Positions 41,269 to 51,457 of a stretch of 52,096 nt of DNA are shown here, one piece after another. Position numbers and translations under genes: made by a program. Every line of letters starts with the position of its first letter. Position 1 is the first letter of the stretch. Source of the stretch: an uncultured Clostridia bacterium (GTDB lineage: Bacteria > Bacillota > Clostridia > Lachnospirales > Lachnospiraceae); assembly GCA_947167565.1 (NCBI GenBank), contig CAMVIN010000003.1:1-52096 (forward strand), given 5' to 3'. The notes beneath the pieces are model-generated. The model searched no databases and was not told where the DNA came from. It saw only the letters and a program-made list of their open reading frames with translations.

Positions 41269-41970
41269 GTGAGAAAGGTACTGATAATAGAGGATGAACT
41301 TCCTATTGCAGAACTGGAAAAAGATTATTTAGAGTTGAGTGATTTTGATGTCACGATTGAAACAGATGGCATAGAAGGGGAAAAAAAGGCCATGACCGGT
41401 GAGTACGATATTTTGATTCTGGATGTTATGCTTCCCGGTAAGGATGGGTTTGAGATTTGCAGTAATTTTAGGGAAAAATATCTGACACCTGTTATTATGG
41501 TGTCGGCCAAAAAAGAAGATGGGGATAAGATTCATGCACTGGGGCTTGGCATAGATGATTATATGACAAAGCCATTTAGCCCGGGTGAACTTGTGGCGCG
41601 GGTGAAAGCACATTTAGGGCGATATGATACGCTGCTGGAGCAGGGTGGCCAGAAGAAGAAAGATGATGGAAACCTGATTGTAGTGAAAGATTTGAATATT
41701 GATCGAGCTGCCCGCCGGGTTACTGTTCGTGGCGAAGAGAAAATATTTACCAATAAAGAATTTGACTTGTTGTATTTTTTTGCTACGCATCCGAATCGTG
41801 TATTTTCAAGAAAGGAATTATTTGAAAAAATCTGGGGATTCACGCAGGGTGACATGGCGACGGTGACGGTTCATATTCGAAAGATTCGGGAGAAAATCGA
41901 GTTGGATACATCGAAGCCGGAATATATTGAGACAGTGTACAGTTCCGGCTATCGGTTCAATGCAAAATAA
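41269..41970 (+). CDS. OmpR-family response regulator
   Basis: 'ILILDVMLPGKDGFEI', 'VSAKKEDGDKIHALGLGIDDYMTKPFSPGELVARVKAHL', wHTH C-terminus. Confidence 0.93.
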   Translation: MRKVLIIEDELPIAELEKDYLELSDFDVTIETDGIEGEKKAMTGEYDILILDVMLPGKDGFEICSNFREKYLTPVIMVSAKKEDGDKIHALGLGIDDYMTKPFSPGELVARVKAHLGRYDTLLEQGGQKKKDDGNLIVVKDLNIDRAARRVTVRGEEKIFTNKEFDLLYFFATHPNRVFSRKELFEKIWGFTQGDMATVTVHIRKIREKIELDTSKPEYIETVYSSGYRFNAK

Positions 41971-42030
41971 TTTGGGGTTATAAGACAGTTCCTTTTTTCA
42001 CATACTGCTGCGAATAATTTTAAAATTTCA

Positions 42031-42080
42031 GAAAATAATAATATGGCGGATCATTTATGGTTCGCCATATTACTATTTTC
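42031..42080 (+). terminator. 18-bp stem-loop (terminator or 5' leader element)
   Basis: GAAAATAATAATATGGCG ... CGCCATATTACTATTTTC, one mismatch. Confidence 0.55.
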
Positions 42081-42095
42081 GGGGAGGGAACGGCA

Positions 42096-43106
42096 ATGAA
42101 TACAAGGTATTTAACATTGTTTTTCACAGCTCTTGCCCTTTTTTTTGTGTTTCGTTTTATGTTGCCGCTCATCCTCCCTTTTGTGCTGGCCTATTTTTTT
42201 GCCAAGAGTCTATCGCCGGTCATTCGATTTTTGACCGAAAAATTGTGTTGGCACAGGCGGTTCAGTTCTATTATGCTTGTGTTTCTCACAGTTACCGTTT
42301 TGACGGGATTTCTATTTTTTATAGGGAGTACGGTTATTCGTCAGACAATTCTTCTTTTGCAGAAAATTCCTGTATATGGCCAGATGTTAGATCAAAGTTT
42401 AAATAGTCTCTGCGGCCGCTGTGACAAAATTATGGAATTTGTGGACGGAACAAGTTACCATTATATGGAAAATCAAATTTCAAAATTATATGCGGACATT
42501 GGAAATCATATTTTGCCAAGAATTTCAAATTGCGCTGTTTTAATTTTTCGTCAAATGGCAAAATTGGCAAGTGGAATTTTTATTTTTTTTCTTTCTGCTA
42601 TGCTGATTTTGCTGGATGATGCGTTTCCGGCGCTGCACAGAAAACTGCGCCCCTTTGTTATTCGGCTGAGAAGTGCAGGGCTCGCTTATATGAAAGCCCA
42701 GTGCATTATCATTTTTTTGATTGCAGTTATTTTGAGTGTGGGGCTCTATCTGATGAAAAATGAGTATGCCCTCTTGTTTGGTATTGGAATTGCGGTATTT
42801 GATGCATTTCCGATTATGGGAAGCGGAATTATTCTTGTGCCATGGGCAATCGCAAAAGTTTTCTGCGGTGATTTTTATGGGGCGGCAATATTGGCGACAC
42901 TTTTTGCCATCACAACCTGTGTTCGCGAAATTATTGAGCCCAGAATATTTGGTAAAGAATTGGGAATGAAGCCGCTCTATGTGCTTATTTCAGTATATGT
43001 CGGGATAAAATTATTTGGCTTTGGGGGAATTTTACTCGGACCAATTGCATTGACTGTCTTAAAGGTAGTGGACGACCTGACGAAAAAGGCAGCGTCAGGC
43101 GCTTAG
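42096..43106 (+). CDS. AI-2E/YtvI-type membrane protein (sporulation-associated)
   Basis: 'LILPFVLAYFFAKSLSPVIRFL', 'LFGIGIAVFDAFPIMGSGIILVPWA', 'GFGGILLGPIALTVLKVVDDL'. Confidence 0.85.
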   Translation: MNTRYLTLFFTALALFFVFRFMLPLILPFVLAYFFAKSLSPVIRFLTEKLCWHRRFSSIMLVFLTVTVLTGFLFFIGSTVIRQTILLLQKIPVYGQMLDQSLNSLCGRCDKIMEFVDGTSYHYMENQISKLYADIGNHILPRISNCAVLIFRQMAKLASGIFIFFLSAMLILLDDAFPALHRKLRPFVIRLRSAGLAYMKAQCIIIFLIAVILSVGLYLMKNEYALLFGIGIAVFDAFPIMGSGIILVPWAIAKVFCGDFYGAAILATLFAITTCVREIIEPRIFGKELGMKPLYVLISVYVGIKLFGFGGILLGPIALTVLKVVDDLTKKAASGA

Positions 43107-43127
43107 CGGAAATTCCCTGAAAAGAGT

Positions 43128-43553
43128 TTATTTATGAATCCACTGGCTCATGCCGGAACCGTGGTTGCCAAACGGGCGCTTGTGAAAGCCAAGTTTTTCG
43201 TAAAAAGGCTCTTTGTTCATTGCGGACATGAGATTGACCATGATTGTCTCGTCTCCCTCAACCTGTTCTTTCAGCCAGGCAAGGACATTTTCGATGAGTT
43301 TTCGCCCGAGCCCCTGTGACTGATGGGAAGGGCGAACAATGACATCACAGATGAAATAGACGTAGCCGCCATCTCCGACAACGCGAGCCATGCCAATCGG
43401 GCGATCTCCCTCCATTGCAACAATGAGATAGAGTGCGTTGGCGAGCGCAACTTTGGCCCGGTTTGGACGAATGGTAATAAAATCAACGCTTGCACGAAGA
43501 TCATTGTAGTTTTCTATTGTTATTTCATGAGTAAATGTGATATTTGGCAGCAT
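43128..43553 (-). CDS. GNAT family N-acetyltransferase
   Basis: 'PIGMARVVGDGGYVYFICDVIVRPSHQSQGLGRKLIENVLAWL...FYEKLGFHKRPFG'. Confidence 0.92.
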   Translation of the reverse strand: MLPNITFTHEITIENYNDLRASVDFITIRPNRAKVALANALYLIVAMEGDRPIGMARVVGDGGYVYFICDVIVRPSHQSQGLGRKLIENVLAWLKEQVEGDETIMVNLMSAMNKEPFYEKLGFHKRPFGNHGSGMSQWIHK

Positions 43554-43576
43554 AGTTAACCTTTCAGAATATTTCA

Positions 43577-43622
43577 GCATCCCGCATTCGTAGTCGCTTC
43601 ACGACTCCTCATGTGGATGCTG
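43577..43622. repeat. Structured inverted repeat (hairpin within hairpin)
   Basis: CAGCATCC ... AGTCG-CTTCA-CGACT ... GGATGCTG. Confidence 0.7.
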
Positions 43623-43627
43623 GATTT

Positions 43628-43804
43628 TTATACAAATTTATTTGTTGTCTCGTCATAATGATAATCGATAGAAGCGAGTGTCTCCCGAAGAGATTCCTCG
43701 TCAATTTCGCAGTCAGAGCAGAGCTCCTCCAAAGTTGCAAAGTGATCTCTCAATTTTGTATTCACATAGCTTAACAAAATAATGGGGTCCTGCGGTATAT
43801 CCAA
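43628..43804 (-). CDS. DUF4250-family small protein (58 aa, TTG start; absent from ORF track)
   Basis: Translation LDIPQDPIILLSYVNTKLRDHFATLEELCSDCEIDEESLRETLASIDYHYDETTNKFV; RBS ACGGAGGTG. Confidence 0.75.
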   Translation of the reverse strand: MDIPQDPIILLSYVNTKLRDHFATLEELCSDCEIDEESLRETLASIDYHYDETTNKFV

Positions 43805-43902
43805 TGTAAAAACACCTCCGTATGTAATAAAGTTACACTTATTTTACATAGAAAGGGGTTTTTTTGTCAACCCTTATTATATAAGGCGGCGAAAAATGCC
43901 CG

Positions 43903-45357
43903 ATGGAGGGAATGCAAATGCTTGAGAGCAAAACGGAGTTTTCAAAGGATTTTTATAAAAATAAACAGCGGATTGATGAACTTTTTCATATAGACAAAAG
44001 TTTCGATCTGATGTACCGGGTGGTGACAATTGGTGGCAAAATGGCTTGTTTTTACATTATTGATGGCTTCTGTAAAGATGAAGTTATGGAGAAGATATTA
44101 GAATTTTTGTATCAGATTCCGGCGGTAGAAATGCCGGATACAGCACATGATTTTATGAAGGAAAAACTGCCCTATGGCGAAATTGATTTGATTTCCACGG
44201 AAAATGATTTGGTTCAAAGGGTGCTGTCCGGTGTCCCGGTACTCATGATTGACGGGTATGATGAAATTATGGCAATGGATTTTCGCTCTTATCCGGCGCG
44301 AAGTGTGGACGAGCCGGTAAAAGATAAGGTGATGAAGGGCTCGCGTGATGGTTTTGTGGAGACGGTTGTGTATAATACCGCATTGATTCGGCGCCGGATC
44401 CGTTCGACAGAGCTGGTGATGGAGATGCACACCGTGGGGAAAAATTCCAGAACCGATGTGGTCATTGCCTACATGAATAACCGGGTGGAGAAAGAAATGC
44501 TGCAGGAAATCCGGGAGCGCGTTGACAAAATTCAAGTAGATGCTCTTACTATGAACCACCAGAGTCTGGCAGAAAGTCTTTTTCAGCACAAGTGGTACAA
44601 TCCTTTTCCTAAATTTAAATTTACAGAGAGACCGGACACGACGGCGGCGAGCATTTTGGAGGGAAGTATTGCGATTCTGGTGGACAACTCCCCGGCTGCC
44701 ATGATTCTTCCTACCTCTGTATTTGACATTGTGGAAGATGCCGATGATTATTATTTTCCCCCAATTACAGGAACGTATCTGCGGATATCGCGTATGATAA
44801 TTAATTTTCTCGCTGTTGTGTTGACTCCGCTGTTTCTTCTATTATTAAAGAACCCGGGCTGGATACCGCCCTCGCTGGAATTCATCCAGTTATCAGAGCC
44901 GGCTCATGTTCCGGTTTTTCTTCAGATGTTGATTTTGGAATTTGCCATAGACGGATTAAAGCTGGCGTCACTCAACACACCGAATATGCTCAGTGTCCCG
45001 CTCAGTGTTGTGGCAGGTATTGTGTTTGGCGACTATACGGTTACTTCCGGCTGGTTTAATGCAGAAATCATGTTGTATATGGCGTTTGTTGCGGTCGCCA
45101 ACTACTCGCAGGTCAGCATGGAGCTTGGTTATGCGCTGAAATTTATGCGGCTCATCACGATTTGCCTGACAGCGGCGTTTAATCTCTGGGGGTTTATCGG
45201 AGGTCTGGCATTTACTGTCTTTTGCATTGTCGCCAACCGTTCTATTGGCGGAAAGAGTTATATTTATCCGGTTATTCCATTTAATCCGCGCCAATTTTTA
45301 CAGCGATTCTGCCGCGTCAGTCTGCCGAATGCCGAGAAAATCAGAAAGAACTCGTAA
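43903..45357 (+). CDS. GerA/SpoVAF-type spore germination protein
   Basis: 'RIDELFHIDKSFDLMYR', 'TAASILEGSIAILVDNSPAAMILPTSVFDIVEDADDYYFPPITGTYLRISRMI', 'NTPNMLSVPLSVVAGIVFGDYTV'. Confidence 0.88.
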   Translation: MEGMQMLESKTEFSKDFYKNKQRIDELFHIDKSFDLMYRVVTIGGKMACFYIIDGFCKDEVMEKILEFLYQIPAVEMPDTAHDFMKEKLPYGEIDLISTENDLVQRVLSGVPVLMIDGYDEIMAMDFRSYPARSVDEPVKDKVMKGSRDGFVETVVYNTALIRRRIRSTELVMEMHTVGKNSRTDVVIAYMNNRVEKEMLQEIRERVDKIQVDALTMNHQSLAESLFQHKWYNPFPKFKFTERPDTTAASILEGSIAILVDNSPAAMILPTSVFDIVEDADDYYFPPITGTYLRISRMIINFLAVVLTPLFLLLLKNPGWIPPSLEFIQLSEPAHVPVFLQMLILEFAIDGLKLASLNTPNMLSVPLSVVAGIVFGDYTVTSGWFNAEIMLYMAFVAVANYSQVSMELGYALKFMRLITICLTAAFNLWGFIGGLAFTVFCIVANRSIGGKSYIYPVIPFNPRQFLQRFCRVSLPNAEKIRKNS

Positions 45358-45483
45358 ACTTTTTGCTGCCGTTTCACAATTCCATCACAATTAGAGAGTG
45401 ATTTTCGGTTGATTTTCGTTTTTTAATCGTGTATAATGACCGTATTGACAACAAAATCTATAAAGAAAAGAGGTAAATGTAAG

Positions 45484-47097
45484 ATGGCAGCAGTTGATTT
45501 GAGTAAATATGGCATTACTGGAACTACAGAAATCGTTTACAACCCTTCCTATGAAACTTTGTTTGAAGAAGAGACAAAAGCCGGTCTTGAGGGCTATGAC
45601 AAAGGACAGGTGAGTGAACTTGGCGCAGTTAACGTTATGACAGGTGTTTATACAGGTCGTTCCCCTAAGGATAAGTTCATCGTTATGGATGAGAATTCTA
45701 AGGACACGGTTTGGTGGACAAGTGATGAGTATAAGAATGACAACCATGTAGCTTCTCAGGAAGCATGGGAAGCTGTTAAGGAGATTGCCAAGAAAGAGCT
45801 CTCTGACAAGAAGCTTTATGTTGTAGATGCTTTCTGCGGTGCAAATAAAGATACGAGAATGGCAGTTCGCTTCATTATGGAAGTGGCATGGCAGGCTCAT
45901 TTCGTAGAGAATATGTTTATTAAGCCAACAGAGGATGAATTGAAAGACTTCGAGCCGGATTTCGTTGTTTACAATGCTTCTAAGGCTAAGGTTGAGAATT
46001 ATAAAGAGTTAGGTCTCAATTCTGAGACAGCAGTTGTGTTCAATATTACAAGCCGCGAGCAGGTTATCATCAATACATGGTACGGCGGTGAGATGAAGAA
46101 GGGTATGTTCTCCATGATGAACTACTATCTGCCTCTTAAGGGTATCGCTTCCATGCACTGCTCCGCAAATACTGACATGGATGGAAAGAACACAGCTATT
46201 TTCTTCGGTCTTTCCGGAACAGGTAAGACAACTCTTTCTACAGACCCGAAACGTCTCCTCATCGGTGATGACGAGCACGGCTGGGATGACAACGGTGTGT
46301 TCAACTTCGAGGGCGGCTGTTATGCAAAAGTTATTGACCTTGACAAAGATTCTGAGCCGGATATCTACAATGCGATTCGCCGTGACGCACTCCTTGAGAA
46401 CGTTACTCTCGATGAGAGCGGCAAGATTGATTTCAAAGATAAATCCGTGACAGAGAATACTCGTGTATCTTATCCGATTGATCATATTGAGAATATTGTA
46501 CAGAAGGTAAATAAGATTTCTGCAGGTCCGGCAGCAAACAACGTAATCTTCCTTTCTGCAGATGCGTTTGGTGTGCTTCCGCCGGTATCGATTCTGACTC
46601 CGGAGCAGACAAAGTACTATTTCCTTTCCGGATTTACCGCAAAACTTGCCGGTACAGAGCGCGGAATCACTGAGCCTACTCCTACATTCTCCGCTTGCTT
46701 TGGTCAGGCATTCTTAGAGCTTCATCCGACCAAGTATGCAGAAGAGCTCGTTAAGAGAATGGAGAAGAGCGGTGCAAAGGCTTATCTTGTAAATACAGGC
46801 TGGAACGGAACTGGAAAACGTATCTCCATCAAGGATACTCGCGGTATTATCGACGCAATCCTGAATGGTGATGTAAATAAGGCTCCGACAAAGACAATTC
46901 CTTACTTCAACTTTGAAGTTCCGACAGAGCTTCCGGGCGTTGACACCGGTATTCTGGATCCTCGCGATACATATGCGAACGCTTCCGAGTGGGAAGAGAA
47001 GGCAAAGGATCTGGCAGAGCGCTTCATCAAGAACTTTGCTAAGTATGAGGGTAACGAGGCAGGTAAGGCACTTGTTTCTGCAGGTCCTCAGATGTAA
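45484..47097 (+). CDS. pckA: Phosphoenolpyruvate carboxykinase (ATP)
   Basis: '[14 protein letters not shown]', '[43 protein letters not shown]', '[27 protein letters not shown]'. Confidence 0.98.
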   Translation: MAAVDLSKYGITGTTEIVYNPSYETLFEEETKAGLEGYDKGQVSELGAVNVMTGVYTGRSPKDKFIVMDENSKDTVWWTSDEYKNDNHVASQEAWEAVKEIAKKELSDKKLYVVDAFCGANKDTRMAVRFIMEVAWQAHFVENMFIKPTEDELKDFEPDFVVYNASKAKVENYKELGLNSETAVVFNITSREQVIINTWYGGEMKKGMFSMMNYYLPLKGIASMHCSANTDMDGKNTAIFFGLSGTGKTTLSTDPKRLLIGDDEHGWDDNGVFNFEGGCYAKVIDLDKDSEPDIYNAIRRDALLENVTLDESGKIDFKDKSVTENTRVSYPIDHIENIVQKVNKISAGPAANNVIFLSADAFGVLPPVSILTPEQTKYYFLSGFTAKLAGTERGITEPTPTFSACFGQAFLELHPTKYAEELVKRMEKSGAKAYLVNTGWNGTGKRISIKDTRGIIDAILNGDVNKAPTKTIPYFNFEVPTELPGVDTGILDPRDTYANASEWEEKAKDLAERFIKNFAKYEGNEAGKALVSAGPQM

Positions 47098-47125
47098 TTG
47101 TGATTGAATATAATATGATGTAAAG

Positions 47126-47164
47126 TTCCGCCCGGTCAGTGTGAGTGCACTGGTTGGGCGGGAT
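47126..47164 (+). terminator. Terminator-like hairpin after pckA
   Basis: CCGCCCGGTCAGTG-TGAGTG-CACTGGTTGGGCGG. Confidence 0.65.
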
Positions 47165-47248
47165 TCGTATTATATATAAAAGCTACGAGAAACAAAGCAG
47201 GTTACGAAGTGATTGTGTAGTTATATAGTATATGAGGGAGAAAGTGTG

Positions 47249-47610
47249 ATGGAAGAAGATACGCCTACGCTTTTATCTTTTGATGTTATTGACTTATCAA
47301 GGAATATCAGTTTAGATTTGCGTGAGATGATTCAGAAAGAGGGGGTAGTTCTTTATGAAGAAGTTTGATAATTTTGTTTCCAACCTGTCTGTTCTCGAGG
47401 TGGCAGATAGTCAGGATTTGACAAGATATCTGGTTGTCCATGCTGGATCAGCGCAATGATATGACTCATATCTATGATGGTGATGCGGCAAAACGGCTGG
47501 TGCAAAAGATTTTAGAGAGCTATATTCCGGTGTTTCAGAAAATGAAAAAGAGTGTGCTTGAAATATATGGAGAGCAGTTGGAGAAGATGGCGTGGAATGG
47601 GGAAAAATGA
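47249..47610 (+). pseudogene. Remnant of MNT nucleotidyltransferase / HEPN (HI0074-like) gene pair
   Basis: MNT C-terminal-like tail 'FDVIDLSRNISLDLREMIQKEGVVLYEEV*' overlapping 'MKKFDNFVSNLSVLEVADS'; out-of-frame HEPN C-terminus 'MLDQRNDMTHIYDGDAAKRLVQKILESYIPVFQKMKKS' with RX4H. Confidence 0.65.
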
Positions 47611-48067
47611 AACGAATCAGGACACTCTGGCTGCATCCGGGAGAAATCCAAAGAAGATAACTGATTTGCAGTGGCATATCCTGGCGACGGCTTATGTGCA
47701 TCTGATATTTGAAATTGTAAGGCATGACATGGCAAAAGAAGAGGCTATGCAGCACATGAGATTTGTAAGCACTCTGTTATACCCCGGCTGGAAGGAAATC
47801 TTCGGGCTGGGAATGATCCTTTTGCTTTTGATCATTCAGGACGCTGTAGCATGGCATGTGATTCCGATCATAGTAATAGCAGTCATGGCAGAGGCAGTAC
47901 GAGCGAACTTTAAGTACAACTGGATGGGACATGTGATTTATGTTGTAAAAGATCTGGATTCTGTTGGAATAAATGGAACCTATATGAAGAATCTCAGGAG
48001 AGTGGATACAAAGGGCAGGGATTTGAGATATAAGTGCTTACCCATGACTACAACATGCCGTTTCTGA
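47597..48067 (+). CDS. Hypothetical membrane protein, possibly degraded
   Basis: ORF with one or two TM segments (GMILLLLIIQDAVAWHVIPIIVIAVMA); no family recognised. Confidence 0.35.
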   Translation: MGKNETNQDTLAASGRNPKKITDLQWHILATAYVHLIFEIVRHDMAKEEAMQHMRFVSTLLYPGWKEIFGLGMILLLLIIQDAVAWHVIPIIVIAVMAEAVRANFKYNWMGHVIYVVKDLDSVGINGTYMKNLRRVDTKGRDLRYKCLPMTTTCRF

Positions 48068-48331
48068 TGAGTTATTTTAACATCGATCCGAAGCCTGAGA
48101 ATTTTGTGCATGGGAATGGGATAAAAGGCATCTCAAAGGTAATCTACAGAACCAAAAAATATAATCTATTTCTAAAATTTTTTTCTGTAAAACATGATAC
48201 TTTTTACTCCTTACTCATGCAGGAGACAAAATATCATGTTTTGTTAACAATATATTGACATCTATTTCTGGTCATAGTATACTATGGATTGTGTTTTTTT
48301 GCTGATAAATCAGGTACATTGGAGGCTTCAT

Positions 48332-48541
48332 TTGACATACAGTTATAATCGTTTGTGGAAACTTTTGATAGACAGGAAAATGACAAAAACCGAGATGCGT
48401 ATAGCTGCGGGGATCAGCACAAATATTCTTGCGAAAATGGGTAAGGATGAGCCTGTGGCAATGGAAAGTTTAGCAAAAGTGTGCGTCGCTCTTGGCTGTA
48501 CATTGGACGACATAGTGGAAATAAGCGGTGACAATCCGTAA
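48332..48541 (+). CDS. XRE/HTH_26-type transcriptional regulator (TTG start)
   Basis: 'LTYSYNRLWKLLIDRKMTKTEMRIAAGISTNILAKMGKDEPVAMESLAKVCVALGCTLDDIVEI'; GGAGG RBS at 48321. Confidence 0.88.
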   Translation: MTYSYNRLWKLLIDRKMTKTEMRIAAGISTNILAKMGKDEPVAMESLAKVCVALGCTLDDIVEISGDNP

Positions 48542-48569
48542 AAGACAGATGTTACGAGGAGAATATGGA

Positions 48570-49616
48570 ATGAATGAGATTCTTGATTCTGGGGATCATG
48601 TGATCTCTGCTGCGGTAGTTGAGATTGGAGAGATTCTTGAACAGTCGCGAAAGGCTGTTGCGGTTCAGGTGAATCAGGCACTTGTGGCTGCTTATTGGAA
48701 GATAGGCGAGATTATCGTCAGATATGAACAGAATGAACAGCTCAGGGCGGTATATGGCGAAAAGACCCTGAAAACGCTTTCAAAGGCTCTTACAAATGAG
48801 TTTGGGAGGGGCTTTTCCCAGTCGAATGTATATAACATGAGGCAGTTATATATCTGCTATCCAAAATTCCAGACAGTGTCTGGAAAATTGTCATGGTCTC
48901 ATTATTGCGAACTTCTGTCCATCTCAGACGATGACAGAAGGATGTTTTATGAGAAGGAATGTATCAATTCATCATGGTCAGTACGGGAGTTAAAACGGCA
49001 GATAGACAGTTCACTTTTTGAACGTCTGCTGCTATCAAAGGGTGATGCAAATAAAGAGACTGTTCTGGAAATGGCATCAAGAGGTGTTGATTACACCAAG
49101 CCGGAAGTTATGATCAAGGATCCGTATGTTTTTGAGTTTCTCGGAATTCCGGAAGACAAGCCGATGCTGGAAAACGATTTAGAAAAAGCCCTAGTACGCA
49201 GCATTGAAGATTTTATGCTTGAACTTGGGACTGGATTTATGTTCGTTGGTACACAGCAACGGGTGACGATTAACAATACGCACTATTACGTGGATATGGT
49301 TTTTTATAACAAGCTGTTTCATGCGTATTTGCTTATAGAATTGAAATCAAAGAAGATGACCCCTGAAGCCGCCGGACAGATCAATATGTACCTGAACTAT
49401 TATGCGGCAGAAGTGAATGAACCAGGCGATAATCCGCCTGTAGGGCTTATATTGTGTACGGATAAGGATGACCTGGCAGTGGAGTATGCGCTTGGCGGGT
49501 TGTCAAACCAAATATTCGCATCCACCTATGTGCTCCACATGCCGGATAAAGAGCAGCTGATAGCACAAGTGGAAGCGGTACTTGATGACTGGCATGTAAA
49601 TGAAAGCAGGGTATGA
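48570..49616 (+). CDS. DUF1016/YhcG-type PDDEXK nuclease domain protein
   Basis: 'VNQALVAAYWKIGEIIVRYEQ', 'EFGRGFSQSNVYNMRQLY', 'LSWSHYCELLSI', 'YYVDMVFYNKLFHAYLLIELKSKKMTPEAAGQINMYLNYY'. Confidence 0.92.
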   Translation: MNEILDSGDHVISAAVVEIGEILEQSRKAVAVQVNQALVAAYWKIGEIIVRYEQNEQLRAVYGEKTLKTLSKALTNEFGRGFSQSNVYNMRQLYICYPKFQTVSGKLSWSHYCELLSISDDDRRMFYEKECINSSWSVRELKRQIDSSLFERLLLSKGDANKETVLEMASRGVDYTKPEVMIKDPYVFEFLGIPEDKPMLENDLEKALVRSIEDFMLELGTGFMFVGTQQRVTINNTHYYVDMVFYNKLFHAYLLIELKSKKMTPEAAGQINMYLNYYAAEVNEPGDNPPVGLILCTDKDDLAVEYALGGLSNQIFASTYVLHMPDKEQLIAQVEAVLDDWHVNESRV

Positions 49617-49773
49617 GAAGATACTTGAATGAGCGATGAAAAATGCAGAAATGCTATAAAATGCAAAGGGCTATCTCTTTATCATGTATGCTAATACGTG
49701 TTGACGAACAGGTAAATTCAATTCATTATTGATAATTAAGAGGTGGTGAGCTTTTTATGGTTCGAGGTAGAAG

Positions 49774-51090
49774 ATGGATAATTTGATGCAATACCAATTA
49801 GATTTCATGTTGATACTGATAGGGATTTTCAGTAGTTTGTTGTTTTATCTTTTTTTTACAAAGGCGATACCCGGCGGGCTTCATCGTTCTTTAATTTTGA
49901 TGGCGTCGTGTTCTCTTTTATTACTCATAGCGGATAGAGAGTCATACATATTCAGAGGGAACACGAGTGTATTAGGGTTTTGGATGGTAAGAATAAGCAA
50001 CTTTCTCGTCTTTTTTATGTCTCTTTTACTTATTTATTCCTTTAACTCTTTTCTCGTCAATTTATATAAAGATAAAAAGAAAGAAATGCCAATGGGATTA
50101 AAGATTTCGAAGATTGTCATTCTGCTTGGAATTTTCCTGTTGATTATATCTCAGTTTACGGGATTATATTACACATTTGACAGTCAGAACAGATATCAGA
50201 GATCTGATAAATTCTTTTTTATTTGCTATATAGTTCCGCTGGGAGCACTTGTTATACAATTGTTTGTTATTATAAAAAACCGAAAACTGATAAGCAGAAG
50301 ATTGGAAATAGTTCTCCTGTTATTTACAATACTTCCGATGGTTGCCTCTGTAGCGCAAGCAAAATTGTATGGTTTATCTCTTACAAATATTTCAATTGCA
50401 TGGATGACAGTGATGCTCTATCTGTTCGCATTGTTTGAAGTAAATGAAAAGGCGGAGCGAGCCAGAAACTTAGAGATTGAATATTTAGAAAAAGAACAGG
50501 AGCAATTGAAGAATTTCTTAAAGCATACAGCACTTTCATTGGCAACTGCTATAGATGCAAAAGATACTTACACTAACGGACACTCTTCAAGGGTGGCAGA
50601 GTATTCAAGGATGATAGCAGCCAGACTTGGATATTCAAAATCAAAACAGGACGAAATATATATGATGGGCCTATTGCATGATGTTGGTAAGATAGGTGTG
50701 CCGGACGAAGTGATTAATAAAACAACCAAGCTTAGTGATGAAGAATTCGATTTAATCAAGAAACACCCGATAATCGGTTATCAAATACTCAGTAAAATTA
50801 CAGAGAATCCCAAGCTTGCCATAGGTGCAAGGTGTCATCATGAGCGCTTCGGTGGAGGTGGATATCCTGACGGTATAGCCGGAAACGAAATACCAGAGGA
50901 AGCAAGAATTATTGCTGTTGCAGACAGTTATGATGCGATGACTTCCAATCGCAGTTATCGAAAGTATATGCCGCAGGATGCGGTACGCTCAGAAATTGAG
51001 AAAAACATTGGTACGCAGTTTGATCCGGATGCTGCCAGATGTATGCTGTCGATCATTGATAAAGATATAAATTATGAGTTGCACGAGTGA
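49774..51090 (+). CDS. Membrane HD-GYP domain protein (putative c-di-GMP phosphodiesterase)
   Basis: Multi-TM N-terminus; 'HSSRVAEYSRMIA', 'LLHDVGKIGVPDEVINK', 'HPIIGYQIL', 'HHERFGGGGYPDGIAGNEIPEEARIIAVADSYDAMTSNRSYR'. Confidence 0.93.
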   Translation: MDNLMQYQLDFMLILIGIFSSLLFYLFFTKAIPGGLHRSLILMASCSLLLLIADRESYIFRGNTSVLGFWMVRISNFLVFFMSLLLIYSFNSFLVNLYKDKKKEMPMGLKISKIVILLGIFLLIISQFTGLYYTFDSQNRYQRSDKFFFICYIVPLGALVIQLFVIIKNRKLISRRLEIVLLLFTILPMVASVAQAKLYGLSLTNISIAWMTVMLYLFALFEVNEKAERARNLEIEYLEKEQEQLKNFLKHTALSLATAIDAKDTYTNGHSSRVAEYSRMIAARLGYSKSKQDEIYMMGLLHDVGKIGVPDEVINKTTKLSDEEFDLIKKHPIIGYQILSKITENPKLAIGARCHHERFGGGGYPDGIAGNEIPEEARIIAVADSYDAMTSNRSYRKYMPQDAVRSEIEKNIGTQFDPDAARCMLSIIDKDINYELHE

Positions 51091-51457
51091 TATAATGGAA
51101 ATGAAAGCGGGTTATAGGAATAAGAGCAATGAGCAGCATAAGTAAAAAGGAAGAAATTAACCTTTTTGTGGAGAGAATGGCGAGGATAAGGGTTTAAGTT
51201 CTCCGGAGATATGCACATTCGACAGCGCAGAGGATTACAGTAGGAAGATATAGTCAGGTGGTGAATCATCCATCCAATAATGCTGATTCAGCTGTTGCCT
51301 CTGATGCATTAAGGCTTAAGGAAATTCGTAATGTTAAGGTCTAATTGACTTAAAATCCTCGTAGGAAGATTTTATGGCAGAGAGCTGTTCGGGGGAGCAA
51401 TCGGCTTTTCTCTCCATCGGATTGCCTGATCTCATCTGCACAGGAGCGGTTCAGGAG

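Noticed and set aside
51343-51375. tRNA-Leu anticodon-stem-like 'GACTTAAAATCCTCGTAGG' (possible att-site scar)
   Set aside because: No acceptor, D- or T-arm recognisable around it; too short to support a tRNA or attachment site
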